Shown: positions 1 to 6,978, counted from the stretch's first letter. The stretch: 16,203 nucleotides of DNA from CAYOEJ01 sp964403015 (GCA_964403015.1 CAYOEJ010000038.1:1-16203), one strand, 5' to 3'. Notes: generated from the letters alone by a model not told the origin. Program-made: numbers and translations.

Positions 1-6
1 TTGGAT

Positions 7-80
7 CGGAAACGTTTCCGCAATGGCTCCAACATACCAGCCATAATTTCAAAATGCAGCAGTTTTCGGAAACGTTTTTG
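7..80. promoter_or_regulatory. Pair of LacI-family-like operators
   Basis: A perfect 14-nt palindrome, CGGAAACGTTTCCG, lies at 7-20, and a one-sided variant, CGGAAACGTTTTTG, lies at 67-80. Their centres are exactly 60 bp apart. A central CG flanked by A-rich and T-rich arms is the classic look of LacI/GalR-family operators, including cre-like and sugar-regulator sites in actinobacteria. Both lie beyond the terminator of the neighbouring minus-strand hydrolase gene, so they probably control a leftward gene outside the window. An extended -10-like TGGTATGTT reads leftward between the sites, but I found no good -35. The regulator and target cannot be identified here. Confidence 0.6.
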
Positions 81-155
81 TAACAAGTTTGTCCGTTTTG
101 TTACCGACGAGCGGGACGACGGCGATCAGCCCGAGGCACGCGCAACACCAACGAG

Positions 156-181
156 AAAAGCGGGCTGGTTTCCCAGCCCGC
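156..181 (-). terminator. Rho-independent terminator of the NlpC/P60 gene
   Basis: Read on the minus strand, a perfect 9-bp GC-rich stem (GCGGGCTGG with CCAGCCCGC, 160-181) closes on a GAAA tetraloop and is followed by TTTT (156-159). It lies 15 bp past the TAA of the hydrolase gene, so it most likely ends that transcript. It also separates the hydrolase gene from the operator region further left. Confidence 0.85.
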
Positions 182-196
182 CTCTCGAACTTACGT

Positions 197-2026
197 TTAC
201 TTGGTAACCCGCAGGTAGACCGGGTTTCCCCAGACTGCGCGCTCTTGGGTACCCATCGAGGGGTTCCACGCAGCGATGTGCATGCCGTTGCCGGTGTAGA
301 TTCCGACGTGACCTGGCCACCACATGACGTCACCGGGACGTGCCTGCGATGCAGGAACCTGCTGATATGCGCCCCAGTACTGACCAACACTCTGGCCCGT
401 ACGACGCGGGGTGCTGATGCCGAACTTCTGGAATACGTAGTGCACGTAGCCGACGCAGTCCCAACCGTTCGGCGTTACGCCGCCCCACACATACGGGGAT
501 CCAACGAACTGACGGGCGTAAGCCACTGCCTGGTTCCCGACGCCGCTTGCCTGAGCCGCGGCCTTGTCTGCGGCGGCCTTGTCTGCGGCAGCCTTATCTG
601 CGGCAGCCTTATCTGCGGCAGCCTTATCTGCAGCAGCCTTGTCGGCAGCAGCCTTGTCTGCAGCAGCCTTATCGGCAGCAGCCTTGTCTGCAGCAGCCTT
701 CTCGGCAGCAGCCTTATCTGCAGCCGCCTTTTCCTTCGCCGCCTTGTCAGCTGCAGCCTTTTCCTTTGCAGCCTTATCGGCAGCAGCCTTGTCTGCGGCA
801 GCCTTCTGCGCGGCCGCTTCCTTCTCTGCGCGATCACGGGCTGCCTTCTCAGCAGCCGCCTTCTCGGCAGCAATCTTTTCCTGGCGCTCGCGCTCAGCCT
901 TGTTCGTAGCTTCCTTCGCGGCCCTGTCAGCTGCAGCCTTCTCAGCGGCTGCCTTCTCGGCAGCAGCCAGTTCTGCCGCAGCCTTCTCTGAAGCCTCGCG
1001 CTCAGCCTTCTGCTTCGCTGCCTGATCGGCGGCGCGGCGCTGTTCCGCGGCCTTCTCGGCAGCTTCCTCAGCGGCCTTCTGTGCCGCGGCCCGGTTGGCG
1101 GCGTCTGCGTTGGCAGCCTGCTCAGCTAGCCTCTCGGCTTCCTTCTCGGCGGCCGTCGCGGATGCGGCAGCAGTTGCGGCATCAACAGCCGCGCGATCAG
1201 CTGCAACCACAGCTTCGTCCGCGGCGCGCTCCTGCTTGACTTGAACAGCTTCGGCAACGACGGCGGCAGCAGCTACGTCCGCACGGGTCTGGCGTTCCTT
1301 CTCAATGGTTTCGAGGCGCTCACGCTCTTCCTCGGCAGAGGTTCCGCGCTGATCAGCGAGTACGACAACTAGCTCGTCGCGACGTTCCTTCGCTGCCTGA
1401 ACCTGAGCTGCAACGTCATCGGCGGCCTCGACCGCGGCTTGAGCCGTTTCATCCACGCCAGCGGCAGCATCGATCTGCGCCTGTGCGGCGGCGTCAGCTT
1501 CGGCTTGGAGTGTTGCCGCAACCTGCTCGAGGGCGTGGAAGTGCTGGACCTTGGAATCGACCTGAGTCGCAACCTTGTCAAATGCGCGGGACCGCTTGTT
1601 TGCATCGTTGAGCGATTCAGCGCCGAGAAGGAACTGTGAGCCTGGAACGGTGGCAGCAGAGTCGCGGTACATGGCCTGCGAGACGGAGCCGAGCTCGCGG
1701 CGGGCAGCTTCAAGCTCCTCTGCCGCAGCATTGGCATCCTCTTGGGCAACAATGGCGTCGTTAATGGCTGTCGAAAGGTCGGCCTGTGCCAAGATCTGCT
1801 CCGCCTGCGCTTCGGCAGCAGCACGCGCGAGGCGATCACTTTCCGCCGAAAGGGTGGCAAGCTCAATCTCTGCCGATGCGACCGTGTGCGTCTCAGGCTT
1901 CTCTGCCGTGCGGGTCGCCGTAAAACCGGTAGGTGCAGCGGTGTCAGCTACAGCAATGGGGCCGAACGACAATGCCGCAGCTAGAACTACTGCAGTGGCT
2001 ACAGACCTGGGGATGCGCTTGTCCAC
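197..2026 (-). CDS. Secreted NlpC/P60 peptidoglycan hydrolase with coiled-coil and Ala-rich stalk
   Basis: Predicted secreted cysteine peptidase that cuts peptide stems of peptidoglycan (NlpC/P60, RipA-like). I chose the GTG start at 2026 (609 aa) because GGAGGT sits 7 nt upstream; an ATG 57 nt further upstream has no ribosome site. Residues 1-28 form a signal peptide (KR, hydrophobic core, likely cleavage after AVA). Residues about 35-270 are coiled coil, including an SQFLLGAESL-like segment typical of RipA-type N-termini. Residues about 270-490 are Ala/Lys/Glu/Asp rich, ending in regular AADKA units. The C-terminal domain (about 497-609) has the catalytic Cys524 in a DCVG motif and His573 in GHVGIY. 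The third catalytic position is unclear (His583 or Asn588 are candidates). No SH3 or LysM module is visible, so the stalk may position the enzyme. The fold is certain; the exact bond cut is inferred. Confidence 0.92.
   Translation of the reverse strand: MDKRIPRSVATAVVLAAALSFGPIAVADTAAPTGFTATRTAEKPETHTVASAEIELATLSAESDRLARAAAEAQAEQILAQADLSTAINDAIVAQEDANAAAEELEAARRELGSVSQAMYRDSAATVPGSQFLLGAESLNDANKRSRAFDKVATQVDSKVQHFHALEQVAATLQAEADAAAQAQIDAAAGVDETAQAAVEAADDVAAQVQAAKERRDELVVVLADQRGTSAEEERERLETIEKERQTRADVAAAAVVAEAVQVKQERAADEAVVAADRAAVDAATAAASATAAEKEAERLAEQAANADAANRAAAQKAAEEAAEKAAEQRRAADQAAKQKAEREASEKAAAELAAAEKAAAEKAAADRAAKEATNKAERERQEKIAAEKAAAEKAARDRAEKEAAAQKAAADKAAADKAAKEKAAADKAAKEKAAADKAAAEKAAADKAAADKAAADKAAADKAAADKAAADKAAADKAAADKAAADKAAAQASGVGNQAVAYARQFVGSPYVWGGVTPNGWDCVGYVHYVFQKFGISTPRRTGQSVGQYWGAYQQVPASQARPGDVMWWPGHVGIYTGNGMHIAAWNPSMGTQERAVWGNPVYLRVTK
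561..815. repeat. 15-bp tandem repeat inside the NlpC/P60 gene
   Basis: The pentamer gcctt recurs every 15 nt from 561 to 801, giving 17 in-phase units. A typical unit is gccttatctgcggca, encoding the pentapeptide set Ala-Lys-Ala-Ala with Asp or Glu (residues about 404-489). The units nearest the catalytic domain are almost identical, and those further away drift towards EKA and KEK. Such an array may change copy number by slippage without breaking the frame, which would alter stalk length. It also keeps several antisense frames open, producing spurious ORFs. Confidence 0.9.
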
Positions 2027-2033
2027 CAGTATT

Positions 2034-2039
2034 ACCTCC
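2034..2039 (-). promoter_or_regulatory. Ribosome-binding site fixing the GTG start of the NlpC/P60 gene
   Basis: GGAGGT on the minus strand lies 7 nt before the GTG at 2026. The upstream in-frame ATG at 2083 has no purine-rich site, so the GTG is the better start. It also places the signal peptide at the very N-terminus. Confidence 0.85.
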
Positions 2040-2105
2040 AGTGTAATGACGTGTTTAAATTTGGCCGCGTGTCGCCTTGACATCTGCGTGGAGCAACAAC
2101 TTGCC

Positions 2106-2134
2106 GATATCGACCGTATAACAATTGGTCACAA
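2106..2134 (-). promoter_or_regulatory. Candidate sigma-70-type promoter of the NlpC/P60 gene
   Basis: On the minus strand, TTGTGA (2129-2134) and GATATC (2106-2111) are separated by 17 bp. This would give a leader of about 75 nt before the GTG. The -35 hexamer overlaps one of the TCACA motifs of this region, which would place a bound regulator right at the polymerase. This is a pattern match only. Confidence 0.4.
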
Positions 2135-2201
2135 AAAGAAACACGAGAATCACAATTCACTCAAGATTCTTTCTTTAACACTGATCACATCTGTCACATT
2201 C
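2129..2201. promoter_or_regulatory. Cluster of TCACA motifs, possible MtrA-type box
   Basis: Two adjacent 9-mers, ATCACATCT (2184-2192) and GTCACATTC (2193-2201), form a direct repeat on the plus strand. Two further TCACA motifs lie at 2129 and 2150. The response regulator MtrA of actinobacteria binds GTCACA-like direct repeats and is known to control wall hydrolase genes (Rpf and NlpC/P60 types). The location upstream of an NlpC/P60 gene fits. The symmetry does not fit a CRP/GlxR site, which needs inverted TGTGA and TCACA arms. Confidence 0.4.
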
Positions 2202-2240
2202 TCACCAGTAGAGCGATCTACCTACAAAGCCACCCACCAT

Positions 2241-2343
2241 CTGAGACCGCTGGCGTCTCGGTTGCGACCGTCGTCGCCGCTCCCTAGGCTCAAGCCATGG
2301 TCTTACGAATGCTCAGCTAGCGCGGTACTCCCCTCGTCTGAGC
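2241..2343 (+). promoter_or_regulatory. Hairpin-rich leader of metX, unassigned
   Basis: The roughly 150 bp before metX can fold locally. A 7-bp stem, CTGAGAC with GTCTCGG (2241-2247 and 2255-2261), contains one G-U pair. A 5-bp stem, GCGAC with GTCGC (2264-2268 and 2273-2277), closes a 4-nt loop. A 6-bp stem, GCTCAG with CTGAGC (2311-2316 and 2338-2343), spans 21 nt. I could not match a SAM-I, SAM-IV or SAH riboswitch core (no GGCAACC-type core). I also found no convincing promoter for metX, so it is unknown whether all of this is transcribed. Together with the elements on the hydrolase side it makes up the 363-bp gap between the two divergent genes. Confidence 0.35.
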
Positions 2344-2389
2344 CAGTGCCGTGCTTGCGACCAGCGAAAATCCTGGGAGAGAGGCCAGC

Positions 2390-3634
2390 ATGACTACCGA
2401 ACCACATCACTCACCGCCCTACCTCGTGGGGCAAGTACCGCTAAGGCCGGTAACGGACGCCGCACCCGTCGACGACTTTGATACTGGCTACAAACCCTCC
2501 CAAACACAGCAAATTCCCGCATCAGGGGCGTGGAAAGAGGGCGATTATCCCGGTGAGCGTGAGTTCATCGATCTCGGACCGCAGGAGCTCGAACTCGGAA
2601 GCCGTCTGCCCGATGTGCGTCTCGCCTATGAAACGTGGGGCGAGCTCAACGACGATCGATCCAACGCGGTACTCCTCTGCCACGCGCTCACCGGTGACTC
2701 GCACGCCACCTCCCAGCACGGCATTGATGGATGGTGGAATGAGATCGTCGGGCCGGGTAAGGCCATCGATACCGAACGCTGGTTCGTGGTGTGCCCCAAT
2801 GTGCTGGGCGGCTGCCAAGGCTCCACTGGGCCGTCATCTGAGGCGCCCGATGGGAAGCCGTGGGGGTCACGCTTTCCCGAACTGACGATTCGCGATATGT
2901 GTGCGGTTGAAGCAGAGCTTGCAAACCGGCTGGGGATTGCTTCATGGGCACTCATAGCCGGCGCCTCATTCGGTGGCAGCCGCGTGATGGAATGGGCTGC
3001 CAGCTATCCCAATCGTGTGCGTTCGATCGCGGTGCTTGTCTCCGCGCCCGCCACAACCGCAGAGCAGATCGCTTGGGCTCACACGCAGATTGCTGCCATC
3101 AAGCTTGACCCGGCCTTTAACAATGGCGACTACTACGATGCCCCCGATGGCCACGGCCCGCACCGCGGTCTAGGCCTCGCCCGCGAGCTCGCACACACCA
3201 CGTACCGCTGCCCCGAGGAGCTCCATCGGCGATTTGGCCGCACACCGCAGGAGGGCGAGAATCCGCTTCGCGATGGCCGCTATGCCGTGGTCTCCTACCT
3301 CAACTATCACGCGCGCAAGCTCGCACTGCGCTTTGATGCCAACTCCTACATCACCATTTCGCAGGCGATGATCACCCACGACATCGGTCGCGGTCGCGGC
3401 GGAACCGACGTGGTGGTTGCGCGGCTGACGATGCCCGCGCTCGTCGTCGCCGTCGATACCGACCGGCTCTTCTATCCGCGCGATGTGGCCGCGCTGGCGG
3501 AAGCGTTGCCGGGTTCTGGACCGGTCGTCACCGTAAAATCCAGCTACGGACACGACGGTTTCTTGATCGAAAATGACCAAGTGACACAGATTCTGCGCGA
3601 CTTCCTCGACGACCGGAAACTTTTTCCGGAATAA
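2390..3634 (+). CDS. metX: Homoserine O-acetyltransferase
   Basis: Cytoplasmic alpha/beta-hydrolase-fold enzyme transferring acetyl from acetyl-CoA to L-homoserine, the first committed step of methionine synthesis. Family motifs are all present: HALTGDSHA (98-106), NVLGGCQGSTGP (137-148), nucleophile Ser193 in GASFGGSRVMEW, acid Asp358 (or Asp356) in VDTDRLFYP, and His388 in YGHDGFL. I chose the ATG at 2390 (414 aa) because AGAGAGG ends 5 nt upstream; a GTG at 2351 would add 13 residues without an obvious site. The first 50 or so residues are extra compared with typical MetX of about 370-380 aa and look disordered. No metY or metB is adjacent, unlike many actinobacteria. The next gene follows after 11 bp on the same strand. 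Acetyl rather than succinyl specificity is inferred from the MetX-type family and lineage. Confidence 0.93.
   Translation: MTTEPHHSPPYLVGQVPLRPVTDAAPVDDFDTGYKPSQTQQIPASGAWKEGDYPGEREFIDLGPQELELGSRLPDVRLAYETWGELNDDRSNAVLLCHALTGDSHATSQHGIDGWWNEIVGPGKAIDTERWFVVCPNVLGGCQGSTGPSSEAPDGKPWGSRFPELTIRDMCAVEAELANRLGIASWALIAGASFGGSRVMEWAASYPNRVRSIAVLVSAPATTAEQIAWAHTQIAAIKLDPAFNNGDYYDAPDGHGPHRGLGLARELAHTTYRCPEELHRRFGRTPQEGENPLRDGRYAVVSYLNYHARKLALRFDANSYITISQAMITHDIGRGRGGTDVVVARLTMPALVVAVDTDRLFYPRDVAALAEALPGSGPVVTVKSSYGHDGFLIENDQVTQILRDFLDDRKLFPE
3613..3629 (+). other. Hairpin at the end of metX, before the next start
   Basis: CCGGAAA (3613-3619) and TTTCCGG (3623-3629) form a perfect 7-bp stem with a 3-nt loop inside the last codons of metX. 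The only GGA-type bases that could serve as a ribosome site for the gene at 3646 (GGAATAA, 3628-3634) partly lie in this stem. No U tract follows, so it is not a normal terminator. It could couple translation of the downstream hydrolase to ribosomes finishing metX. Confidence 0.45.
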
Positions 3635-3645
3635 TCAGATCCACG

Positions 3646-4725
3646 ATGACTACATGGATCGATGACCTTCTTGGCGAAGGCTTCACGCAAACCACACTTC
3701 CGTTGCATGACGACGACGAAGGCCCGGTTGTTGCCACCCTTATCCGTTATCGAGCGGAGTTGGATTCGACGACGCTGCCAGCTCTAGAGGACGACGCCGG
3801 TCATCTGGGCGGCGCTTCGCACTCTAGCGACCACGCGGGTCAGCCCGGTGAGTTTGCTGTGCTGGCCATTCACGGTTGGAACGACTACTTTTTCCACCGC
3901 GATTTCGCGCGCGAGATCGCCCGGCTGGGCGGCCACTTTTATGCCCTCGACCTCCGTAAATACGGGCGCTCGCATAGAGAGGGTCAGTCGTGGGGATACG
4001 TCACGAATCTATCCACCTATGACGAGGACATCCACGCTGCACTTGACGTCATCTTTGCCGAGCAGGGGTATGACATCCCGCTGGTCATGTATGGCCATTC
4101 CACCGGCGGCCTGACGGCAGCTCTGTGGGCACATCGGCATCCCGGCCTCCTATCGGGCCTCATACTGAACTCCCCTTGGCTTGAATTCCAAGGCTCGACC
4201 GTGATCCGCCAGATCGGACAGCCGGTGATTGACGCGGTCGCTCGCATGGCTCCCACGACGGTGATTCCCGTGGCAGACACAGGCAACTATCAACGCCTTC
4301 TGACCGCCTGGCGCGATGAGGATGAAGAATTTGATGCGGGCGTTGTTGGCGACGATCCGTTCTACAGCACGGGTTGGGAGCCTGATGAGCGCTATCGCCA
4401 TGTGCCAAGCTTCCCCATCCGGGCTGGCTGGATAGCTGCGGTTCTCCGCGGGCACGAGCAGGTAGCGGCAGGGCTCGAGATCGATTGTCCGGTATTAGTG
4501 TTTACGTCCGGGAGGACGCTCATTGCCGAGGCATGGTCGCCTGACATGCGTGGAGCTGACATCGTCTTGGACGTCGCCCAAATATGGAAGCGCGTCCCCA
4601 ATCTCGGCCATATCACCACGCTCGTCAAGCTAGACGATGCGATCCACGACGTCCTTCTCTCGCGCAAGCAGGTGCGAGACGACGTTTATGACCACATCAA
4701 GCGCTGGGTGACAGCCTTTATCTAG
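3646..4725 (+). CDS. Alpha/beta hydrolase (serine hydrolase, monoacylglycerol-lipase-like)
   Basis: 359-aa soluble serine hydrolase of the Hydrolase_4 / S33-like group; the substrate is unknown. The oxyanion-loop HG is at 76-77 in AIHGWNDY and the nucleophile Ser152 is in YGHSTGG. The likely acid is Asp309 (ADIVLDV) and the catalytic His is His334 (AIHDVLLS). There is no signal peptide or membrane segment. Residues 45-68 form an acidic/His-rich insertion before the core. The ATG at 3646 is 11 bp after the metX stop and its ribosome site is weak, so expression is probably coupled to metX. Co-transcription does not by itself imply a methionine role; a lysophospholipase or esterase is equally possible. 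Its TAG overlaps the stop of the opposing gene. Confidence 0.85.
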   Translation: MTTWIDDLLGEGFTQTTLPLHDDDEGPVVATLIRYRAELDSTTLPALEDDAGHLGGASHSSDHAGQPGEFAVLAIHGWNDYFFHRDFAREIARLGGHFYALDLRKYGRSHREGQSWGYVTNLSTYDEDIHAALDVIFAEQGYDIPLVMYGHSTGGLTAALWAHRHPGLLSGLILNSPWLEFQGSTVIRQIGQPVIDAVARMAPTTVIPVADTGNYQRLLTAWRDEDEEFDAGVVGDDPFYSTGWEPDERYRHVPSFPIRAGWIAAVLRGHEQVAAGLEIDCPVLVFTSGRTLIAEAWSPDMRGADIVLDVAQIWKRVPNLGHITTLVKLDDAIHDVLLSRKQVRDDVYDHIKRWVTAFI

Positions 4726-6887
4726 CGCAGGTCGCCGAGGCGTGCTCCGCCGTCGACCTGCCACACACGCCAGCCGTCGACCCGCGTACCCGTTGCCGCC
4801 TCCGCAGCATCGGACGGATCGATGTAAAGCGAGCCGTCTATGTCGATGTATCCCTCTGCTGTAAGCGTGGCCGTCTCATCGATTCCGCGGCGCGGTGAGT
4901 GCCACCGTAGCGCAACGGGAGCACCGATCCGCTCAGCAATCTGCACGAGAGCCGAAATCGGCTCGCGCTCTGGCTCGACCTCAATGGGTTCGACCTCAAT
5001 CGCCTCAAGTTCCACTGTCTCGGTAGCGTCAGAATGAGATAGTTGGTCAGAGCCACTCGTCTGGTCGGATCCACTCGGTTGATCAGTGCCACCAGAGTCC
5101 GCCGGATGCTCGGAGTCAGACCGCTCACCATCAGCCGCCTGCGCAACCGCGCGCGTAGATTCCGAGGCCGACCACTGTTCGGAAATCAGCATCTTGTCCG
5201 ACGAGCTTTCCGGTGCGCTCATGTCCCAGAGCCGCTGTTCGGGTCGCTTGGCTTCAGCCATCATTTGGTCAAACATCGTTGGGCCCGGATCTACCTGCTC
5301 AAGCCTTTCTTCAGCTTCCCGACGACGAGCTGCTCGACGTTCACGACGAGACAGCCTGCGCTGCTCGGCTTTTTCCCGGGCGACGCTGAGGTAAGCGATG
5401 ACCTCTTCCTCGTTCTTCGCGAACACCGCAGGTCGTTCGTCCGTTGTAGGAATTTCGTCGTCCGAGCTGGATTGCGCCCCGTCTGGACTGTCCGCCGAAC
5501 CCGCGGCGTTCGCTGAACCAGAAGCATCCACCGAATCTGCTGCGTTCGCCGAGGTTTGCACCGCACCAGAAGTGCCTACCTCATCCGATGTGGGCGCGCG
5601 GCCCTCCGAAATTTCTGCTAGCGCAATTGCCGTGTCTTGACGCCTACGGGCATCGTGAGATTCAGAATCCCGCTCCTCACCGGTATCCGGCTCGAGTCCG
5701 GGCGCCTGCTCGTCCTCATCGTCGCTCCAGCCAGGCATGGACCAAAGAGACTGGTCGATACCCCACGCGTCTTTGTTCGTATCTGGGTCGACATCGGCAA
5801 AGCCGTCGTCACTGCTCTCGGGTGTGGCGTCAGTGTTCGCGAAGCCGTCAGAATTCGCGGGGCCGTCAGACTCGGTCTTCTCATCCTCGTGCTCGAGACG
5901 CCCTGCAAAGTCGGGGAGCTTATTGTCACCCGCGCCAATTGCGGCCTTACGCATTCCGGGAGTAGTTGCAGTGTCTTCCTGAATGCCGTCATTATCCTCA
6001 TGAGCCGACTGGTCATCACTCGCATCGCTGCCCGCAGCTGCGCCACCAGAAGTAGCCACGCGATCAGCTTTATCAACATCATCAGCATCGTCAGCCGCGC
6101 CGTCCGCAGATTCCTCGGCTGGGGCAGCATCCACGGGCTCCACGCGATCGAGAATGTCGTCGATGTGTGCGCTTTCGCTGGCTGGCTCCGCAGCTGGATC
6201 TGATCCCGCTTGGTGCCGCTCGAAAAGCGACTGAGCGTCGAGTGAGACGGAACCTTCGTCGTCGTCCCCGCGAAGAGCTGCGTTATCGGCGTCGTCGGAA
6301 ATCTCAAGAACTCGGGAGGACGCGGGAAGAAGGTTGTTGCGAGCCGCGCCGATGTTGGAAAGTTCGATAAGGAGTCCGTCCGCGCCGCGGTGGATGATCA
6401 CTTGCTGCGCTTCAACTCCAAGCCCGGCGAGGGCAGCGAGTGGCTGCAGAACGTCTTTGGCGAGGGTGGTGACGAAAAGGAATAGTCGTGGGCCGCGGCT
6501 GGTGCTCGGCGGCGAACTCTCGATGAAGGCGGCCCAGTCGATGCCGAATGCGTGGGCGCCGTGCGGGTATAAATCGGCGAGCTGGGAGCGGGACTTGTCT
6601 GAGTTACGTCCAGCGCGCGCAAGCGAGGCGATGAGTCCGTGAGAGTCGAGCTCCGGCATCACCTCGACGGTCACAACCTGCCCGGTCACATCCAGACAGA
6701 TCAGGGACTCCTGATTGTTGCCGCGCGCGTCTGCGGTGATGCGACCGACGGCAAATAGTGGGCGATCGATGAGGTCGAGTGCTTGCTCGCGAACGGCGCC
6801 GAGCACTTCCTCGGACATCTCTTCAGCAATCTCAGGATTCGTGGGTGCGCCCACAAGTCTGCCGTTTTCCAACGCAAATACAGCCAT
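4722..6887 (-). CDS. RAMA-domain (modified-DNA reader-like) protein with degenerate nuclease-like N-terminus
   Basis: 721-aa cytoplasmic protein of unknown function in three parts. Residues 1-195 form a globular domain resembling the NucS/DUF91 restriction-endonuclease-like fold (DRPLFAVGRI, then LDVTGQVVTVEV, then a strand-helix-strand unit at 134-166). The expected catalytic Asp and Lys appear replaced by Ser61 and Met77 (Glu75 kept), so it is probably not a nuclease. Residues 196-640 are acidic, Ser/Ala/Asp rich and disordered, interrupted by a conserved-looking WGIDQSLWSMPGW patch (375-387) and a very basic helix (503-530). Residues about 643-712 match the RAMA pattern: G..DIDGSLYIDPSDAA, then DGWRVW (704-709). 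RAMA domains are proposed to read modified DNA next to restriction systems, but no methylase or nuclease gene lies nearby. The start has GGGAAGGG 5 nt upstream. Its stop overlaps that of the convergent hydrolase. Confidence 0.68.
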   Translation of the reverse strand: MAVFALENGRLVGAPTNPEIAEEMSEEVLGAVREQALDLIDRPLFAVGRITADARGNNQESLICLDVTGQVVTVEVMPELDSHGLIASLARAGRNSDKSRSQLADLYPHGAHAFGIDWAAFIESSPPSTSRGPRLFLFVTTLAKDVLQPLAALAGLGVEAQQVIIHRGADGLLIELSNIGAARNNLLPASSRVLEISDDADNAALRGDDDEGSVSLDAQSLFERHQAGSDPAAEPASESAHIDDILDRVEPVDAAPAEESADGAADDADDVDKADRVATSGGAAAGSDASDDQSAHEDNDGIQEDTATTPGMRKAAIGAGDNKLPDFAGRLEHEDEKTESDGPANSDGFANTDATPESSDDGFADVDPDTNKDAWGIDQSLWSMPGWSDDEDEQAPGLEPDTGEERDSESHDARRRQDTAIALAEISEGRAPTSDEVGTSGAVQTSANAADSVDASGSANAAGSADSPDGAQSSSDDEIPTTDERPAVFAKNEEEVIAYLSVAREKAEQRRLSRRERRAARRREAEERLEQVDPGPTMFDQMMAEAKRPEQRLWDMSAPESSSDKMLISEQWSASESTRAVAQAADGERSDSEHPADSGGTDQPSGSDQTSGSDQLSHSDATETVELEAIEVEPIEVEPEREPISALVQIAERIGAPVALRWHSPRRGIDETATLTAEGYIDIDGSLYIDPSDAAEAATGTRVDGWRVWQVDGGARLGDLR

Positions 6888-6915
6888 GCTACCCTTCCCA
6901 GACGCTCCGCTCTCT

Positions 6916-6945
6916 AGCCTACCGAAATCGCGAGTGAACGTTGAA
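6916..6945 (-). promoter_or_regulatory. Weak candidate promoter for the RAMA-domain gene
   Basis: In the 91-bp gap after the FAD oxidoreductase gene, TTCAAC (6940-6945) and TAGGCT (6916-6921) are spaced by 18 bp on the minus strand. An inverted pair GTGAAC (6934-6939) and GTTCAC (6964-6969) surrounds the -35 element and might be an operator or a weak stem. I see no good terminator for the oxidoreductase here, so read-through from upstream is possible. Confidence 0.25.
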
Positions 6946-6978
6946 CTTTGGACTCAGGATTTAGTTCACGATCCGGTC

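Noticed and set aside
561..815. CRISPR array
   Set aside because: Units are 15 bp with no unique spacers and lie inside a coding frame as pentapeptide repeats.
564..1025. Plus-strand frames rich in Ser-Ala-Ala-Ala-Leu and Leu-Cys-Gly-Ser repeats
   Set aside because: They are antisense shadows of the 15-bp repeat in the NlpC/P60 gene and have no independent start signals.
2027..2105. ydaO-type c-di-AMP riboswitch before the NlpC/P60 gene
   Set aside because: Such elements precede many actinobacterial wall hydrolases, but the leader here is only about 80 nt and lacks a recognisable core.
2184..2201. CRP/GlxR site
   Set aside because: The TGTGA half-sites are in direct, not inverted, orientation.
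2220..2389. SAM-I, SAM-IV or SAH riboswitch before metX
   Set aside because: The conserved core sequences (such as GGCAACC) are absent; only generic hairpins are visible.
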